Source of the DNA: Actinobacteria bacterium IMCC19121
GTDB lineage: Bacteria > Actinomycetota > Actinomycetes > Nanopelagicales > Nanopelagicaceae
Reading direction: 5' to 3'
DNA: 64,000 nt
Assembly (NCBI GenBank): GCA_002284895.1
Contig: CP015605.1
Coordinates: 930,001-994,000, forward strand
Every line of letters starts with the position of its first letter. Positions within the stretch are counted from its first letter, which is position 1. Below are positions 17,026 through 27,389 of this stretch, in pieces. The position numbers and the translations under genes are program-made. The notes below the pieces were generated by a model. The model was not told where the DNA came from, did not search any database, and was given only the letters and a program-made list of their open reading frames with translations.

Positions 17026-18333
17026 GTGATTCGCACCGTTGATCTTCGTGGCAAAGCCTTAAACAAGGCTGGATATAACGCCGAACTTCCGCGTGCTGCT
17101 TTAGATGTTGCCCAAGCTATGGCTCTGATTGAGCCAATTCTGCACCGTGTGAAAACCGGTGGAGAAAGCGAACTCATAAAATTGGCACAAGAATTCGATG
17201 GAGTGACACCAGCTTCAATACGTGTTCCACAGCAGGCTTTAGATTCAGCATTAGCTTCCCTAGATCCAGCAATTCGAGCAGCGCTAGAGCTTTCAATTGA
17301 ACGAGTGAGAAAAGTTCATAATGATCAGGTAAGAGCAGATAAGACCACAAACGTTGTTGATGGTGGCACAGTTACTGAAAAGTGGATCCCAGTAGATCGC
17401 GTGGGTCTTTACGTTCCAGGTGGACGAGCGGTATATCCAAGCAGTGTTGTTATGAATGTCGTGCCTGCACAAATTGCAAAGGTTTCATCCATTGCTGTTG
17501 CTTCACCACCACAAAAAGAATTCGCAGGTCTGCCTCACCCAACTATTTTGGCAACGTGCGCGCTACTTGGTGTAACTGAGGTCTTTGCTGTTGGGGGAGC
17601 CCAGGCTGTTGCCATGTTTGCTTACGGCGTTGAAGGTTTGTGTGAGAAGAGTGATTTGGTTACAGGTCCAGGCAATATCTATGTGGCTGCTGCTAAACGC
17701 GCTTTGCGTGGTGTGATTGGAATTGATTCAGAAGCTGGTCCCACTGAAATTGCAATCCTGGCTGACTCTTCTGCTCGAGCAAGTGATGTTGCAGCAGATT
17801 TAATTAGCCAAGCTGAGCACGATGTAATAGCTGCAGCTATTTTGGTTACCGACTCAATTGATTTAGCCAACAGCGTGGAAGCCGAACTTAAAATTCAGGT
17901 AGGAAAGACTAAACACAAAGAACGAATCACAGCTGCCCTTTCAGGCGTTCAGTCAGCAATTGTCTTAGTTGATGACATGAAGCAGGGAATTGACGTTGTT
18001 AATGCTTATGCTGCAGAACATTTAGAAATTCAGACTAAGAACGCACGCGAAGATGCCGCGCAGATTAGAAACGCTGGAGCAGTCTTTATCGGACGTTTCT
18101 CACCAGTCTCACTTGGAGATTACTCAGCAGGCTCTAATCACGTCCTGCCTACAGGCGGATGTGCTTGTCACTCAAGTGGATTATCTGTTCAGACATTTCT
18201 GCGTGGTCTTCATTTCATTGAATATGGCGAAAAAGCATTCACTGATTTAGTTCCAACAGTTGTGACGTTAGCTAATTCAGAAGACTTACCAGCACATGGA
18301 CAAGCAATGACGATTAGATTGGAAAATTCGTAA
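17026..18333 (+). CDS. hisD: HisD, histidinol dehydrogenase
   Basis: A 435-residue zinc enzyme that oxidises L-histidinol to L-histidine in two NAD-dependent steps. Typical segments are [51 protein letters not shown], and [14 protein letters not shown], which carries zinc and catalytic residues. The C-terminus has [21 protein letters not shown]. Start is GTG at 17026 because the ATG at 17024 is followed at once by a stop. It heads the long biosynthetic run and is followed without spacer by hisC. Confidence 0.97.
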   Translation: MIRTVDLRGKALNKAGYNAELPRAALDVAQAMALIEPILHRVKTGGESELIKLAQEFDGVTPASIRVPQQALDSALASLDPAIRAALELSIERVRKVHNDQVRADKTTNVVDGGTVTEKWIPVDRVGLYVPGGRAVYPSSVVMNVVPAQIAKVSSIAVASPPQKEFAGLPHPTILATCALLGVTEVFAVGGAQAVAMFAYGVEGLCEKSDLVTGPGNIYVAAAKRALRGVIGIDSEAGPTEIAILADSSARASDVAADLISQAEHDVIAAAILVTDSIDLANSVEAELKIQVGKTKHKERITAALSGVQSAIVLVDDMKQGIDVVNAYAAEHLEIQTKNAREDAAQIRNAGAVFIGRFSPVSLGDYSAGSNHVLPTGGCACHSSGLSVQTFLRGLHFIEYGEKAFTDLVPTVVTLANSEDLPAHGQAMTIRLENS

Positions 18334-19419
18334 ATGAATTGGCCAACGTGGTTGCCATTGCGCAAGGACTTGACTCCACTTACTCCTTATGGCGCACCGC
18401 AGGTTCCTGCCCAAGCTTCACTGAACAAGAATGAGAATCCCTATTCATCATCGCCTGCTCTGCAGAAAGCGATTGCTGATGCTGTGAGGGTTGCGGCTGC
18501 GAATTTGAATCGCTATCCCGATCGTGATGCCAATGAACTGCGAACTAAGTTGGCCGGCTATATCAATTCAACGGCTAAGGTAAATCTCACGATAGATAAC
18601 ATTTGGGCAGCTAATGGCAGTAATGAGATTATTCAATCAATTTTTCTAGCTTTTGGTCAGGGGAGTGCACTTGGCTTCACGCCTTCTTATTCAATGCACC
18701 CCTTGATTGCCAAAGTGTGTGGCACAAATTGGGTGGATGGAAAGCGAAATTCTGATTTCTCACTCAACGTCGAACTTGCTATTGAACAAATTGTGCAGGT
18801 TAGGCCAGTATTAACTTTTATCACAACGCCTAATAATCCAACAGGTGGATCTGTTTCAATTTCACAAATTAATTCACTTGCTGATGCTGTGGCAAAGGTT
18901 AATGGTCTACTGATTGTGGATGAGGCATACGCTGAGTTTTCAACTGAAGAATCTGCAGTAACGCTGATTGCGAAGAATCCTCATGTTGTTGTTATTCGGA
19001 CCATGAGTAAAGCATTTGCATTTGCAGGAGCTCGAGTGGGATACATGGTCTGTGATAGTTCGGTAAAAGATGCCATGTTGCTTGTGAGATTGCCGTATCA
19101 CTTAAGTGCATTGACTCAAGCTGCAGCATCGGTTGCACTTGATTTCAAAGATGAACTACTGGGATATGTCTCTGAGTTGATTAGGGCTCGGGAGGCAATG
19201 TCTGCCCAGCTACTCGCACTCGGACTTACGGTTGTCCCGAGCAGCGCCAACTTCATCTTGTTTACGGGATTTAGCACCGAAGCCCCTAAACTTTGGAGTG
19301 AACTACTGGGTAAAGGCGTCCTAATTCGAGATGTCGGACTACCAGGGTATTTGCGAGTAACTGTCGGCAATGAAGCCGAAAACACATTATTTATAACTGC
19401 ATTAAAAGAACTCATCTAA
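18334..19419 (+). CDS. hisC: HisC, histidinol-phosphate aminotransferase
   Basis: A 361-residue fold-type I PLP aminotransferase. SLNKNENPYSSSP at the N-terminus, FITTPNNPTGGSV, IVDEAYAEFS and RTMSKAFAFAGARVGYM (PLP lysine in SKAF) are the HisC motifs. It converts imidazole acetol-phosphate and glutamate to histidinol phosphate. The ATG directly follows the hisD stop. The last residues match the usual HisC C-terminus (LRVTVGNEAENTLFI). Confidence 0.96.
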   Translation: MNWPTWLPLRKDLTPLTPYGAPQVPAQASLNKNENPYSSSPALQKAIADAVRVAAANLNRYPDRDANELRTKLAGYINSTAKVNLTIDNIWAANGSNEIIQSIFLAFGQGSALGFTPSYSMHPLIAKVCGTNWVDGKRNSDFSLNVELAIEQIVQVRPVLTFITTPNNPTGGSVSISQINSLADAVAKVNGLLIVDEAYAEFSTEESAVTLIAKNPHVVVIRTMSKAFAFAGARVGYMVCDSSVKDAMLLVRLPYHLSALTQAAASVALDFKDELLGYVSELIRAREAMSAQLLALGLTVVPSSANFILFTGFSTEAPKLWSELLGKGVLIRDVGLPGYLRVTVGNEAENTLFITALKELI

Positions 19420-19431
19420 AGAGAGGCCGCC

Positions 19432-20016
19432 ATGAGAACTGCACGAGTCGAAAGAGCAACTAAAGAGTCACATGTTTTAGTTGAACTCAACCTAGATGGG
19501 CAAGGCGTTATCGATGTTTCTACCGGTGTGCCGTTTTTCGATCACATGATGTCTCAGCTCGGTAAGCACTCAGGCTTTGATCTCACGATTAAAACAAGCG
19601 GTGATGTTGAAGTTGATTCTCACCACAGTGTTGAAGACACATCATTGGCATTTGGCCAAGCCCTACGTGAAGCGTTGGGGGACAAGGCAGGCATTCGCCG
19701 CTTCGGTGATTCCATGGTTCCACTTGATGAAGTTTTAGTTCAAGCCGCAGTTGATCTCTCTGGCCGTCCATATTTGGTTCACCGCCAGCCAGAGATTGTT
19801 GAGCTCATTGGAACTTTTGATACAACACTTGGAAAACATATTTGGGAATCAATAGTTGCAGAAGCTCATATTGCCCTGCATATCCGTGTGCTTGAAGGTA
19901 GAAATGCACACCATGTTTTTGAAGCTCAGTTCAAAGCAGTTGCACGCGCACTGCGCGACGCAGTTTCACTCGATGGCAGAGTTGCAGGTATTCCTTCAAC
20001 TAAAGGCTCTCTTTGA
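19432..20016 (+). CDS. hisB: HisB, imidazoleglycerol-phosphate dehydratase
   Basis: A 194-residue monofunctional IGP dehydratase without the N-terminal phosphatase domain of enterobacterial HisB. Metal-binding histidine clusters appear in FFDHMMSQLGKHSGFDL, SHHSVEDTSLAFG and GRNAHHVFEAQFKA. A GAGAGG-type ribosome site lies just before the ATG, 12 bases after hisC. The stop TGA overlaps the hisH TTG start. Confidence 0.97.
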   Translation: MRTARVERATKESHVLVELNLDGQGVIDVSTGVPFFDHMMSQLGKHSGFDLTIKTSGDVEVDSHHSVEDTSLAFGQALREALGDKAGIRRFGDSMVPLDEVLVQAAVDLSGRPYLVHRQPEIVELIGTFDTTLGKHIWESIVAEAHIALHIRVLEGRNAHHVFEAQFKAVARALRDAVSLDGRVAGIPSTKGSL

Positions 20017-20615
20017 TCGCAATTCTTGATTATGGTTCGGGCAACTTACGTTCGGCACAAAGAGCTTTTGCTACTTCTGGTGTCGATGTAGTTGTCACGG
20101 CTGATCGCGCTATTGCACTTGAAGCCGATGGTTTAGTGGTTCCAGGTGTTGGTGCCTTTGCCGCATGTATGCAGGGGTTGAAATCTGTTGATGGAGAAGC
20201 AATCATCCGCGAACGAATAGCCAAAGAAAGACCTGTATTAGGAATTTGTATTGGCATGCAAATACTTTTTCAAGAAGGTAGCGAGCATGCTGAAAATGCA
20301 AACCATCAAGGCGTTGGAGTTTGGGAGGGAGAAGTCTCACGTCTGAACGCTCCAATTCTTCCGCATATGGGTTGGAATAGTGTTGAAAGTGATCCGAACT
20401 CCACCTTGTTAAAAGGAGTTGCAGGTGAGTCATTCTATTTTGTTCACTCATATGCAGCCAAGAAAGCAGTTGGAAAAATGCAGGGATGGAGCTTTCATGG
20501 TGAAAAGTTTTTAGCAGTAGTTGAAGATAGTTATGTTGCTGCTACACAGTTTCATCCAGAAAAGTCTGGGGATGCAGGATTAGCTTTGATTAAGAATTGG
20601 GTGAAATCACTATGA
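20013..20615 (+). CDS. hisH: HisH, glutaminase subunit of IGP synthase
   Basis: A 200-residue class I glutamine amidotransferase that feeds ammonia to HisF. The nucleophile is C79 in [14 protein letters not shown], and the His/Glu pair is in [10 protein letters not shown] near residue 183. TTG is the start because hisB ends within the same TTGA overlap and the next residues [14 protein letters not shown] match the family N-terminus. It overlaps the priA ATG as ATGA. Confidence 0.96.
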   Translation: MIAILDYGSGNLRSAQRAFATSGVDVVVTADRAIALEADGLVVPGVGAFAACMQGLKSVDGEAIIRERIAKERPVLGICIGMQILFQEGSEHAENANHQGVGVWEGEVSRLNAPILPHMGWNSVESDPNSTLLKGVAGESFYFVHSYAAKKAVGKMQGWSFHGEKFLAVVEDSYVAATQFHPEKSGDAGLALIKNWVKSL

Positions 20616-21337
20616 GTTACTTGGAGCTTCTGCCTGCAGTTGATGTTAAAGATGGACGTGCTGTGCGCTTGGTGCAAGGTGAACTAGCCCAAGAAAGTGT
20701 GTATGGCGCACCACTTGAAGTTGCACTTGAATTTCAAGCAGCAGGGGCTGAGTGGTTACACCTTGTTGATTTAGATGCCGCTTTTGGCCGCGGAAGTAAT
20801 GCCGAACTCTTGTCACAAGTTGTTGGCGCACTTGATATTAAGGTCGAACTCTCTGGCGGAATTAGAGATGATGAATCCTTGCGCAGAGCATTAGCAACTG
20901 GTTGCGCGCGAGTAAATCTTGGAACTGCAGCCCTAGAGGATCCTGAATGGACTGCTCGAGTCATTGGTGAATTCGGCGATCGCATCGCTGTTGGTCTTGA
21001 TGTGCGCGGGCACGTGCTTGCTGCGCGTGGATGGACAAAAGAAGGTGGAGATCTTTTCGAAACACTTACACGATTAGATAAAGATGGTTGTGCTCGCTAC
21101 GTGGTAACTGATGTGACAAAAGATGGAACTCTTGGTGGTCCAAATCTAGAACTACTCAAATCTGTCTGCGCAGCAACTACTAAACCAGTAGTTGCTAGTG
21201 GTGGAATCTCATCTTTAGCCGATATTCAAGCTTTGTGTGAGCTCAATTCAACAGGTGTTGAAGGTGCCATCGTTGGTAAAGCTTTATATGCCGGCGCATT
21301 TACTTTGCAAGAAGCGCTGAAAGTTACAGGACGATGA
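20612..21337 (+). CDS. priA: PriA, bifunctional HisA/TrpF phosphoribosyl isomerase
   Basis: A 241-residue TIM-barrel protein. The sequence has the actinobacterial PriA form, including [65 protein letters not shown] and [16 protein letters not shown]. PriA isomerises both ProFAR (histidine) and PRA (tryptophan). No trpF is present in the adjoining trp genes, which fits a dual role. I chose ATG 20612, overlapping the hisH stop, over an in-frame TTG at 20597 that would add five residues. Dual activity is inferred from family type, not shown. Confidence 0.92.
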   Translation: MSYLELLPAVDVKDGRAVRLVQGELAQESVYGAPLEVALEFQAAGAEWLHLVDLDAAFGRGSNAELLSQVVGALDIKVELSGGIRDDESLRRALATGCARVNLGTAALEDPEWTARVIGEFGDRIAVGLDVRGHVLAARGWTKEGGDLFETLTRLDKDGCARYVVTDVTKDGTLGGPNLELLKSVCAATTKPVVASGGISSLADIQALCELNSTGVEGAIVGKALYAGAFTLQEALKVTGR

Positions 21338-22107
21338 CTCTTTCTGTTCGCATCATTCCTTGCTTAGATGTCACCAACGGGCGTGTGGTGAAGGGCGTTA
21401 ATTTCACAAACCTTGTTGATGCAGGAGATCCAGTTGAGATGGCCGCCCTCTATGGAGCAGAAGGTGCTGATGAGTTAACTTTTCTAGATATCTCGGCAAC
21501 TGTTGATGGACGAGAGACAACGTTAGATGTTGTCCGCCGCACAGCTGAACAAGTCTTTATTCCACTCACTGTCGGTGGGGGAATTAGAAATGTTTCTGAT
21601 GTGGATCGCTTACTACGAGCCGGCGCAGACAAAGTTTCGATTAATACCGCAGCGATAGCCCGTCCGGAATTAATTGCAGAGATTGCAGATCGATTTGGTT
21701 CACAAGTCCTTGTTCTCTCTGTCGATGCTCGCCGTGCGCGAACTGAATCAGGTTTTGAAGTTACAACTCATGGTGGTCGAGAAGGAACAGATATCGATGC
21801 AGTTCAATGGATTGAAAAAGCTTGCGCATTAGGTGTTGGTGAGATTCTTTTGAACTCTATGGATGCCGATGGAACTCGTGCCGGTTATGACATTGGAATG
21901 ATTACGGCGATGCGTTCAGTTTCAAAGGTGCCATTGATTGCTAGCGGTGGTGCTGGAACTTTGGCTGATTTTGCAGCAGCCCTAGATGCTGGAGCCGATG
22001 CACTTCTTGCTGCCAGCGTGTTCCACTTTGGAATACACCGCATAGGGGATGTGAAGTCTTACCTAGATTCACACAATTATCCCGTGCGCGCCGTGGCTAC
22101 AAGGTAA
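21334..22107 (+). CDS. hisF: HisF, cyclase subunit of IGP synthase
   Basis: A 257-residue TIM barrel that uses PRFAR and HisH-derived ammonia to make IGP and AICAR. The catalytic Asp near residue 12 is in [19 protein letters not shown], and the second is in [15 protein letters not shown]. Phosphate-binding glycine loops are LTVGGGIRN and IASGGAG. Translationally coupled to priA by ATGA. Length and motifs are standard. Confidence 0.97.
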   Translation: MTLSVRIIPCLDVTNGRVVKGVNFTNLVDAGDPVEMAALYGAEGADELTFLDISATVDGRETTLDVVRRTAEQVFIPLTVGGGIRNVSDVDRLLRAGADKVSINTAAIARPELIAEIADRFGSQVLVLSVDARRARTESGFEVTTHGGREGTDIDAVQWIEKACALGVGEILLNSMDADGTRAGYDIGMITAMRSVSKVPLIASGGAGTLADFAAALDAGADALLAASVFHFGIHRIGDVKSYLDSHNYPVRAVATR

Positions 22108-22121
22108 GGCAGAATTACTCC

Positions 22122-22463
22122 ATGAGCTCACTTGATCCAGCAGTTGCTGCGTTGCTTAAAGATGCAACAACGCTCATTGCTGCCGTGGTGCAAGACTCAA
22201 CAACGAATGAAGTTTTAATGCTGGCCTATATGAACTCGCAATCTCTTGCGCTGACTCTTAGCACAGGAAAAGCAACGTATTGGTCACGCTCTCGAAATGA
22301 ACTCTGGGTTAAAGGTGCAACCTCAGGACACGTGCAAAAAGTAATCTCTGTGGCATTGGATTGTGACGGAGATGCATTACTCATTCGCGTGGAGCAAACA
22401 GGTGTTGCTTGCCATACCGGTGAAAGAACCTGCTTCCACACCCCATTGGCATTGGGTGAGTAA
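22122..22463 (+). CDS. hisI: HisI, phosphoribosyl-AMP cyclohydrolase
   Basis: A 113-residue metal-dependent hydrolase opening the adenine ring of PR-AMP. Motifs are [39 protein letters not shown], and the metal ligands in [27 protein letters not shown]. It lacks a fused HisE domain, and hisE and hisG are not in this window. It starts 14 bases after hisF and stops two bases before trpE. Confidence 0.96.
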   Translation: MSSLDPAVAALLKDATTLIAAVVQDSTTNEVLMLAYMNSQSLALTLSTGKATYWSRSRNELWVKGATSGHVQKVISVALDCDGDALLIRVEQTGVACHTGERTCFHTPLALGE

Positions 22464-22465
22464 TA

Positions 22466-23950
22466 ATGAATATTGAAGAATTTCGTGCCTATGCAAAGAT
22501 TTCAAATGTAATTCCAGTTTCAAGACGTCTGCTTGCAGATGGGGAAACACCATTGGGTGTGTATAGAAAATTAGCTAAGAACGCCGCTAACACCTTTTTA
22601 TTGGAATCTGCCGAGCATGGTGGAGCGTGGTCACGATATTCATTTATCGGTGTGCGAAGTGAAGCAACGTTGAGTGAAAAAGATGGAAAGGCTTACTGGC
22701 AGGGCACTGCGCCAGCTGGTGCACCAACTGGGATTGATCCACTTGAAGCACTACGTCTTTCTGCCGCACATTTGAAATCACCAACAATTGCAGGACTGCC
22801 TCCTTTAACTGGGGGACTAGTTGGCTTTATGGGTTATGACGTTGTGCGGAGGTTGGAAAAACTACCAAGCCTTTCTAAAAAGGATTTGCCACTTCCAGAG
22901 TTGAGTTTTATGTTGACAAGTGATTTGGCAGTTTTAGATCACAGTGATGGAACTATTACCTTAATTGCTAATGCAATTAACTGGGATGGAAGCGATGATC
23001 GAATTGATGAAGCTTTCAATGCTTGTAATGAGCGTTTAGATCGAATGCAAGCAGATTTGGCAGCACCCCTTGATGGTGAAATTGCTCAGATAGATTCACA
23101 TGCTTCACCAACTTTTGATGCCAACATGAGCCCTGATGAGTTCAAGGCAAAGATTGCAATCGCAAAAGAGGAGATTTTGGCAGGAGAGGCTTTCCAGATT
23201 GTTCTCTCTCAACGTTTTTCAATGCCATGTTCTGCCGATGCAATCGATGTTTATCGCATGCTGCGCCTTAACAACCCAAGTCCATATATGTATTTGTTCC
23301 GATTCAATGAGGGAATCACAATTGTTGGTTCAAGTCCTGAAGCGTTGGTGAAAGTAAATGCGCGCGAAGTAATGATTCATCCGATTGCCGGAACGAGAAA
23401 GCGCTCATCATCTCCTGAGGAAGATCACCGCTTAGGTGAGGAACTTTTGGCAGATCCAAAAGAGCGAGCAGAGCATCTCATGTTGGTTGATTTAGGGCGA
23501 AATGATTTAGGGCGAGTATGTGCTCCAGGTACTGTGGAAGTTATTGATTTTATGCACATCGAGAGATATTCACATGTCATGCATATTGTTTCTACTGTTA
23601 CTGGCAGATTAGGTGAGAAATCAACTCCTGTAGATGCACTCTTTGCAGTATTTCCTGCCGGAACATTATCTGGTGCACCAAAGCCTCGCGCGATGGAGAT
23701 TATTGAAGAGCTCGAGCCAACTCGTCGCGGAGTTTATGGAGGCATTGTTGGTTATATAGATTTCACAGGAAACATCGACACATGTATCGCGATTAGAACA
23801 GCGCTCATTCATGATGGCGTTGCTTATGTGCAAGCTGGTGCAGGAATTGTTGCAGACTCTGATGCAGAGTCAGAAAATCAAGAATGCAGAAATAAGGCAG
23901 CGGCTGTATTGATGGCAGTTGATTCGGCCAATAGATTGCGAAAGAGCTAA
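22466..23950 (+). CDS. trpE: TrpE, anthranilate synthase component I
   Basis: A 494-residue chorismate-binding enzyme. The N-terminal feedback region has LLESAEHGGAWSRYSFIG. The catalytic domain shows FQIVLSQRFSMP, IAGTRKRSSSPEEDHRLGEELLADPKERAEH and FPAGTLSGAPKPRAMEIIEELEPTRRGVYGG. The glutaminase partner TrpG is not nearby. Only two bases separate it from hisI, so there is no room for a trp attenuator. The stop TAA overlaps the next small ORF as TAATG. Confidence 0.95.
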   Translation: MNIEEFRAYAKISNVIPVSRRLLADGETPLGVYRKLAKNAANTFLLESAEHGGAWSRYSFIGVRSEATLSEKDGKAYWQGTAPAGAPTGIDPLEALRLSAAHLKSPTIAGLPPLTGGLVGFMGYDVVRRLEKLPSLSKKDLPLPELSFMLTSDLAVLDHSDGTITLIANAINWDGSDDRIDEAFNACNERLDRMQADLAAPLDGEIAQIDSHASPTFDANMSPDEFKAKIAIAKEEILAGEAFQIVLSQRFSMPCSADAIDVYRMLRLNNPSPYMYLFRFNEGITIVGSSPEALVKVNAREVMIHPIAGTRKRSSSPEEDHRLGEELLADPKERAEHLMLVDLGRNDLGRVCAPGTVEVIDFMHIERYSHVMHIVSTVTGRLGEKSTPVDALFAVFPAGTLSGAPKPRAMEIIEELEPTRRGVYGGIVGYIDFTGNIDTCIAIRTALIHDGVAYVQAGAGIVADSDAESENQECRNKAAAVLMAVDSANRLRKS

Positions 23951-24120
23951 TGGAACAATCAATCGCTATCGGTCTCAGTATTCTTGTTGTTTACTCCTTA
24001 GTTCTACTCATTGGCAAGAAGTTCAAGCTTTCTTCACGCTATGAGAGAAAGCCTCGTGTGCTAAACACATGGAGTGCACTTGATGAAGGAATTGACCCAA
24101 CTGTGCAGGATAAAAAATGA
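23950..24120 (+). CDS. 56-residue single-span membrane protein in the trp operon
   Basis: A small ORF filling the whole trpE-trpC interval. Its ATG overlaps the trpE stop (TAATG) and its TGA overlaps the trpC ATG (ATGA), a layout strongly suggesting translation. Residues 5-22 form one hydrophobic helix (IAIGLSILVVYSLVLLIG), followed by a basic stretch (KKFKLSSRYERKPR) and a C-terminal WSALDEGIDPT motif. The W-x-A-L-D-x-G-x-D-P-T pattern resembles, from memory, the C-termini of actinobacterial trp-operon-associated membrane proteins, but this one is much shorter. Function unknown. Confidence 0.75.
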   Translation: MEQSIAIGLSILVVYSLVLLIGKKFKLSSRYERKPRVLNTWSALDEGIDPTVQDKK

Positions 24121-24902
24121 GTGTCCTAGATTCAATCGTTGAAGGTGTTCGTGAAGATTTAGCTGCTCGCAGAAAACCTTTAGCTCAATTACAAGAGGCA
24201 ATGGATACAGCGGCCCCGGTTCGAGATCCACTCGAAACTTTATTGCGAAATGAACTCTCAGTGATTGCTGAAGTTAAGCGCTCTTCTCCTAGCAAAGGTG
24301 CATTAGCCACAATTGCAGATCCAGCAAGTTTGGCAGAACAGTATGAGCGCGCTGGAGCAAGCATTATCAGTGTTTTAACTGAAGCAAGGCGCTTTGGCGG
24401 TTCACTTGCAGACCTGGATGCTGTTCGCTCAAGAGTCAACATTCCTATCCTTCGCAAAGATTTCATGGTTGATGAGTATCAATTCTTCGAAGCGCGTGCT
24501 CATAGCGCCGATGTTGTACTTCTTATTGTTGCTGCATTGAGTAAATCACAACTAAACGACTTTCATCAATTGGCAGAAGGTTTAGGAATGCGAGCACTTG
24601 TTGAAGTGCACACACATGATGAGCTTGAGAGAGCACTAGAGATCTCACCACGTATTGTTGGTGTTAACTCCCGCAACTTAAAGAATCTAGATGTTGATGC
24701 GAGTGCATTTGCGCAGCTCTTGCCACTCGTTCCAAAAGATGTGGTGTGCGTTGCGGAGTCTGGAATTTCAAAGCGATCTGAAGTCGAATTCGCGCAAAAT
24801 AATGGTGCTACAGCAATTTTGGTGGGAGAGGCTTTAGTGCGCTCTGCCGACCCAATGTTGGCGATGCGCGAACTTCTGGGCGAGGATAGGATTAGTTCAT
24901 GA
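24117..24902 (+). CDS. trpC: TrpC, indole-3-glycerol-phosphate synthase
   Basis: A 261-residue TIM-barrel enzyme that closes the indole ring. Conserved elements include [16 protein letters not shown] (catalytic Glu and Lys), [56 protein letters not shown] and [12 protein letters not shown]. It is monofunctional, with no TrpF fusion, consistent with PriA supplying TrpF activity. It overlaps the small upstream ORF and trpB by four bases each. Confidence 0.97.
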   Translation: MSVLDSIVEGVREDLAARRKPLAQLQEAMDTAAPVRDPLETLLRNELSVIAEVKRSSPSKGALATIADPASLAEQYERAGASIISVLTEARRFGGSLADLDAVRSRVNIPILRKDFMVDEYQFFEARAHSADVVLLIVAALSKSQLNDFHQLAEGLGMRALVEVHTHDELERALEISPRIVGVNSRNLKNLDVDASAFAQLLPLVPKDVVCVAESGISKRSEVEFAQNNGATAILVGEALVRSADPMLAMRELLGEDRISS

Positions 24903-26095
24903 CAATCCAAGCAAGTGATGTTCTTGGTCATTTTGGCCAATACGGTGGGCGCTTTGTGCCCGAAGCACTTATTGGAGCATTAGATGAGTTAGAGGCAGCA
25001 CACAATGCTGCAAAAACAGATCCCGTTTTTCAGGCAGAGCTTGCCGAACTTCACCGCACTTACACCGGACGCCCCAGCATCATTACAGAAGCAAAGAGAT
25101 TTGCAGAACATGCTGGCGGTGCACGTATTTTGCTCAAGCGCGAAGATCTCAACCACACTGGCAGCCACAAGATCAATAATGTTTTAGGTCAAGCCTTACT
25201 TACCAAGAAGATGGGTAAGAAACGCATCATCGCTGAAACTGGTGCCGGACAACACGGTGTTGCTTCAGCAACTGCTGCAGCGCTCATGGGACTTGAATGT
25301 GTTGTTTACATGGGCGAAGAAGACACACGCCGCCAAGCACTTAATGTTGCTCGAATGAAGTTGTTAGGGGCTGAAGTTGTTCCAGTAACTTCAGGCTCTC
25401 GCACTCTTAAAGATGCTATTAATGAAGCGATGCGCGACTGGGTAACAAATGTTGCAACCACGCACTACATGCTCGGCACCGTTGCTGGTCCTCATCCCTT
25501 TCCAACAATGGTGCGCGATTTCCATAAAATAATTGGTGAAGAAGCCCGTGAACAAGTTCTAGCCTTGACCGGAAAATTACCTGATGCTGTTCTTGCGTGT
25601 GTTGGGGGAGGATCTAATGCCATTGGAATTTTCCATGCGTTTATCCCGGATGCAGGAGTGCGTTTGATTGGTCTAGAAGCAGGAGGCGATGGAATTGAAA
25701 CTGGTCGCCATGCCGCAACAATTAGCGGAGGGTCTGCGGGAGTTTTACACGGTACGCGTTCTTATGTCTTGCAAGATGAAAATGGGCAAACTATTGAGTC
25801 GCATTCAATTTCAGCTGGCTTAGATTATCCGGGTGTTGGTCCAGAGCACGCTTATCTACATGATGTGGGACGCGCTGAGTATCGTGCCGTCAATGATGAT
25901 GCAGCAATGGCTGCGTTTTCACTACTTTGCCGAACTGAGGGAATTATCCCTGCAATTGAAACAGCCCATGCATTAGCTGGTGCACTTGTAATCGGAAATG
26001 AATTAGGCCCAGATGCAACACTACTTATTAACCTCTCAGGCCGTGGAGATAAAGATGTGCAAACTGCAGCAGATTACTTTGGTATTCCATTGTGA
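24899..26095 (+). CDS. trpB: TrpB, tryptophan synthase beta subunit
   Basis: A 398-residue PLP enzyme of the TrpB1 type. The PLP lysine is in [17 protein letters not shown], and [21 protein letters not shown] and [15 protein letters not shown] are the substrate and phosphate loops. The N-terminus [19 protein letters not shown] is typical. ATG overlaps the trpC stop as ATGA, and the stop overlaps the trpA GTG as GTGA. It pairs with TrpA to condense indole and serine. Confidence 0.98.
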   Translation: MTIQASDVLGHFGQYGGRFVPEALIGALDELEAAHNAAKTDPVFQAELAELHRTYTGRPSIITEAKRFAEHAGGARILLKREDLNHTGSHKINNVLGQALLTKKMGKKRIIAETGAGQHGVASATAAALMGLECVVYMGEEDTRRQALNVARMKLLGAEVVPVTSGSRTLKDAINEAMRDWVTNVATTHYMLGTVAGPHPFPTMVRDFHKIIGEEAREQVLALTGKLPDAVLACVGGGSNAIGIFHAFIPDAGVRLIGLEAGGDGIETGRHAATISGGSAGVLHGTRSYVLQDENGQTIESHSISAGLDYPGVGPEHAYLHDVGRAEYRAVNDDAAMAAFSLLCRTEGIIPAIETAHALAGALVIGNELGPDATLLINLSGRGDKDVQTAADYFGIPL

Positions 26096-26895
26096 GTACT
26101 GCTTTAGATCTAGTTTTTGAGAAAACTCGTGCAGAAAATAGAGCAGCATTAATTGCATATATTCCAGCAGGATTTCCTTCAAAAGCAGGTTGTGAAAAAG
26201 CGATCAAAGCTTTAGCAGAAGCTGGAGTGGATGCAATAGAAATCGGCTATCCCTACAGCGATCCGGTTATGGATGGTCCGACTATTCAAGAGGCAGCAGA
26301 GATTTCACTTAAAGGTGGAACGAATGCTGCTGATGTTTTTTCTGCACTCAAGGTGGCTAGTGCTACGGGAGTTGCAGCGGTAGTGATGACGTATTGGAAT
26401 CCCATCGAAAAATATGGTGTCAGTGAATTTGCACAATCCATTGCAGATAATGGAGGTTCTGGAGTAATCACTCCGGATCTCACAATTGAAGAATCTGGTC
26501 GCTGGTTAGAGGCTGTTGGTAAGTCTGGGATTAACCCGATTTATGTAGTTGCGCCAAGTACATCAGATGCTCGTTTGGCTCAAGTAACTTCTAAAACAGG
26601 TGGATTTGTCTATGCAGCATCTGTCATGGGTGTTACAGGAGCTAGAACTAATGTCTCAGTTGATGCAAGTGCACTTGTAGCTCGAGTAAAAAACACAACA
26701 GGACTTCCTGTCTCAGTTGGTTTAGGTGTTTCTACACGTGAACAGGCAAAACAAGTTGCAGCATATGCAGATGGTGTCATTGTTGGCTCTGCATTCATTA
26801 AACTACTTTTAAATGCTAAATCTGAGCAAGAGGGGCTAGATGCGATTTCAGCCCTTGCTAAAGAGTTAGCGCTAGGAGTGCGAGAGGGCCGATGA
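26092..26895 (+). CDS. trpA: TrpA, tryptophan synthase alpha subunit
   Basis: A 267-residue TIM barrel that cleaves indole-glycerol phosphate. The catalytic Glu and Asp lie in [22 protein letters not shown], followed by [26 protein letters not shown] and [15 protein letters not shown] start overlaps trpB; the stop overlaps mauE (ATGA). This is the last tryptophan gene, but the coupled run continues into redox and lipoprotein genes. Confidence 0.97.
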   Translation: MSTALDLVFEKTRAENRAALIAYIPAGFPSKAGCEKAIKALAEAGVDAIEIGYPYSDPVMDGPTIQEAAEISLKGGTNAADVFSALKVASATGVAAVVMTYWNPIEKYGVSEFAQSIADNGGSGVITPDLTIEESGRWLEAVGKSGINPIYVVAPSTSDARLAQVTSKTGGFVYAASVMGVTGARTNVSVDASALVARVKNTTGLPVSVGLGVSTREQAKQVAAYADGVIVGSAFIKLLLNAKSEQEGLDAISALAKELALGVREGR

Positions 26896-27389
26896 AAAAC
26901 TTTAATGCGAAGTACCAACCCGTTATCACTTTGCTTTGCCGTCTACTTCTTGGCTCAGTTTTATTAGTGGCTGGAGCTTTGAAGGCCTTCAAACCAGATG
27001 AGTCAGCTGGCGCAGTTGCGGCTTATAAGATTTTGCCAACAAACCTTGCACATCTCATTGGCTATGCATTGCCATGGTTAGAGATCGCAATTGGAATCCT
27101 GCTAATAATTGGCTTGTCCACTCGTTTTGCTGCAATTGTTGGAACAGCCGTAATGATTATCTTTATCGCAGCAATTGTCTCTGTCTGGGCCCGTGGCATT
27201 CTCATTGACTGTGGATGTTTTGGTGGGGGAGGCGAAGTTGATCCAAGTAAAGCGTCTGAGGCACATAGGGCCTATCTCATGGAGATTCTGCGCGATTTAG
27301 GTTTGGCTTTGACCGGGGCTTATCTATACTTTTTCCCATACGGGCGTTTAAGCATTGAAAAACCACTTCAAAATATCGAGGAGCAGTAA
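26892..27389 (+). CDS. MauE/DoxX-type redox-associated membrane protein
   Basis: A 165-residue protein with about four hydrophobic helices (starting near residues 12, 52, 73 and 125). The N-terminal LLCRLLLGSVLLVAGALKAF and the later DCGCFGG (C107, C109) match the MauE/DoxX-like family, several members of which work with extracytoplasmic thioredoxin-like proteins. It overlaps trpA and is coupled to the DsbA-like gene that follows. Joint function in disulfide handling is inference from this pairing. Confidence 0.8.
   Translation: MKNFNAKYQPVITLLCRLLLGSVLLVAGALKAFKPDESAGAVAAYKILPTNLAHLIGYALPWLEIAIGILLIIGLSTRFAAIVGTAVMIIFIAAIVSVWARGILIDCGCFGGGGEVDPSKASEAHRAYLMEILRDLGLALTGAYLYFFPYGRLSIEKPLQNIEEQ

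Noticed and set aside
22108-22470. Possible trp attenuator or leader peptide before trpE
   Set aside because: hisI and trpE are two bases apart, leaving no room for a leader or terminator.
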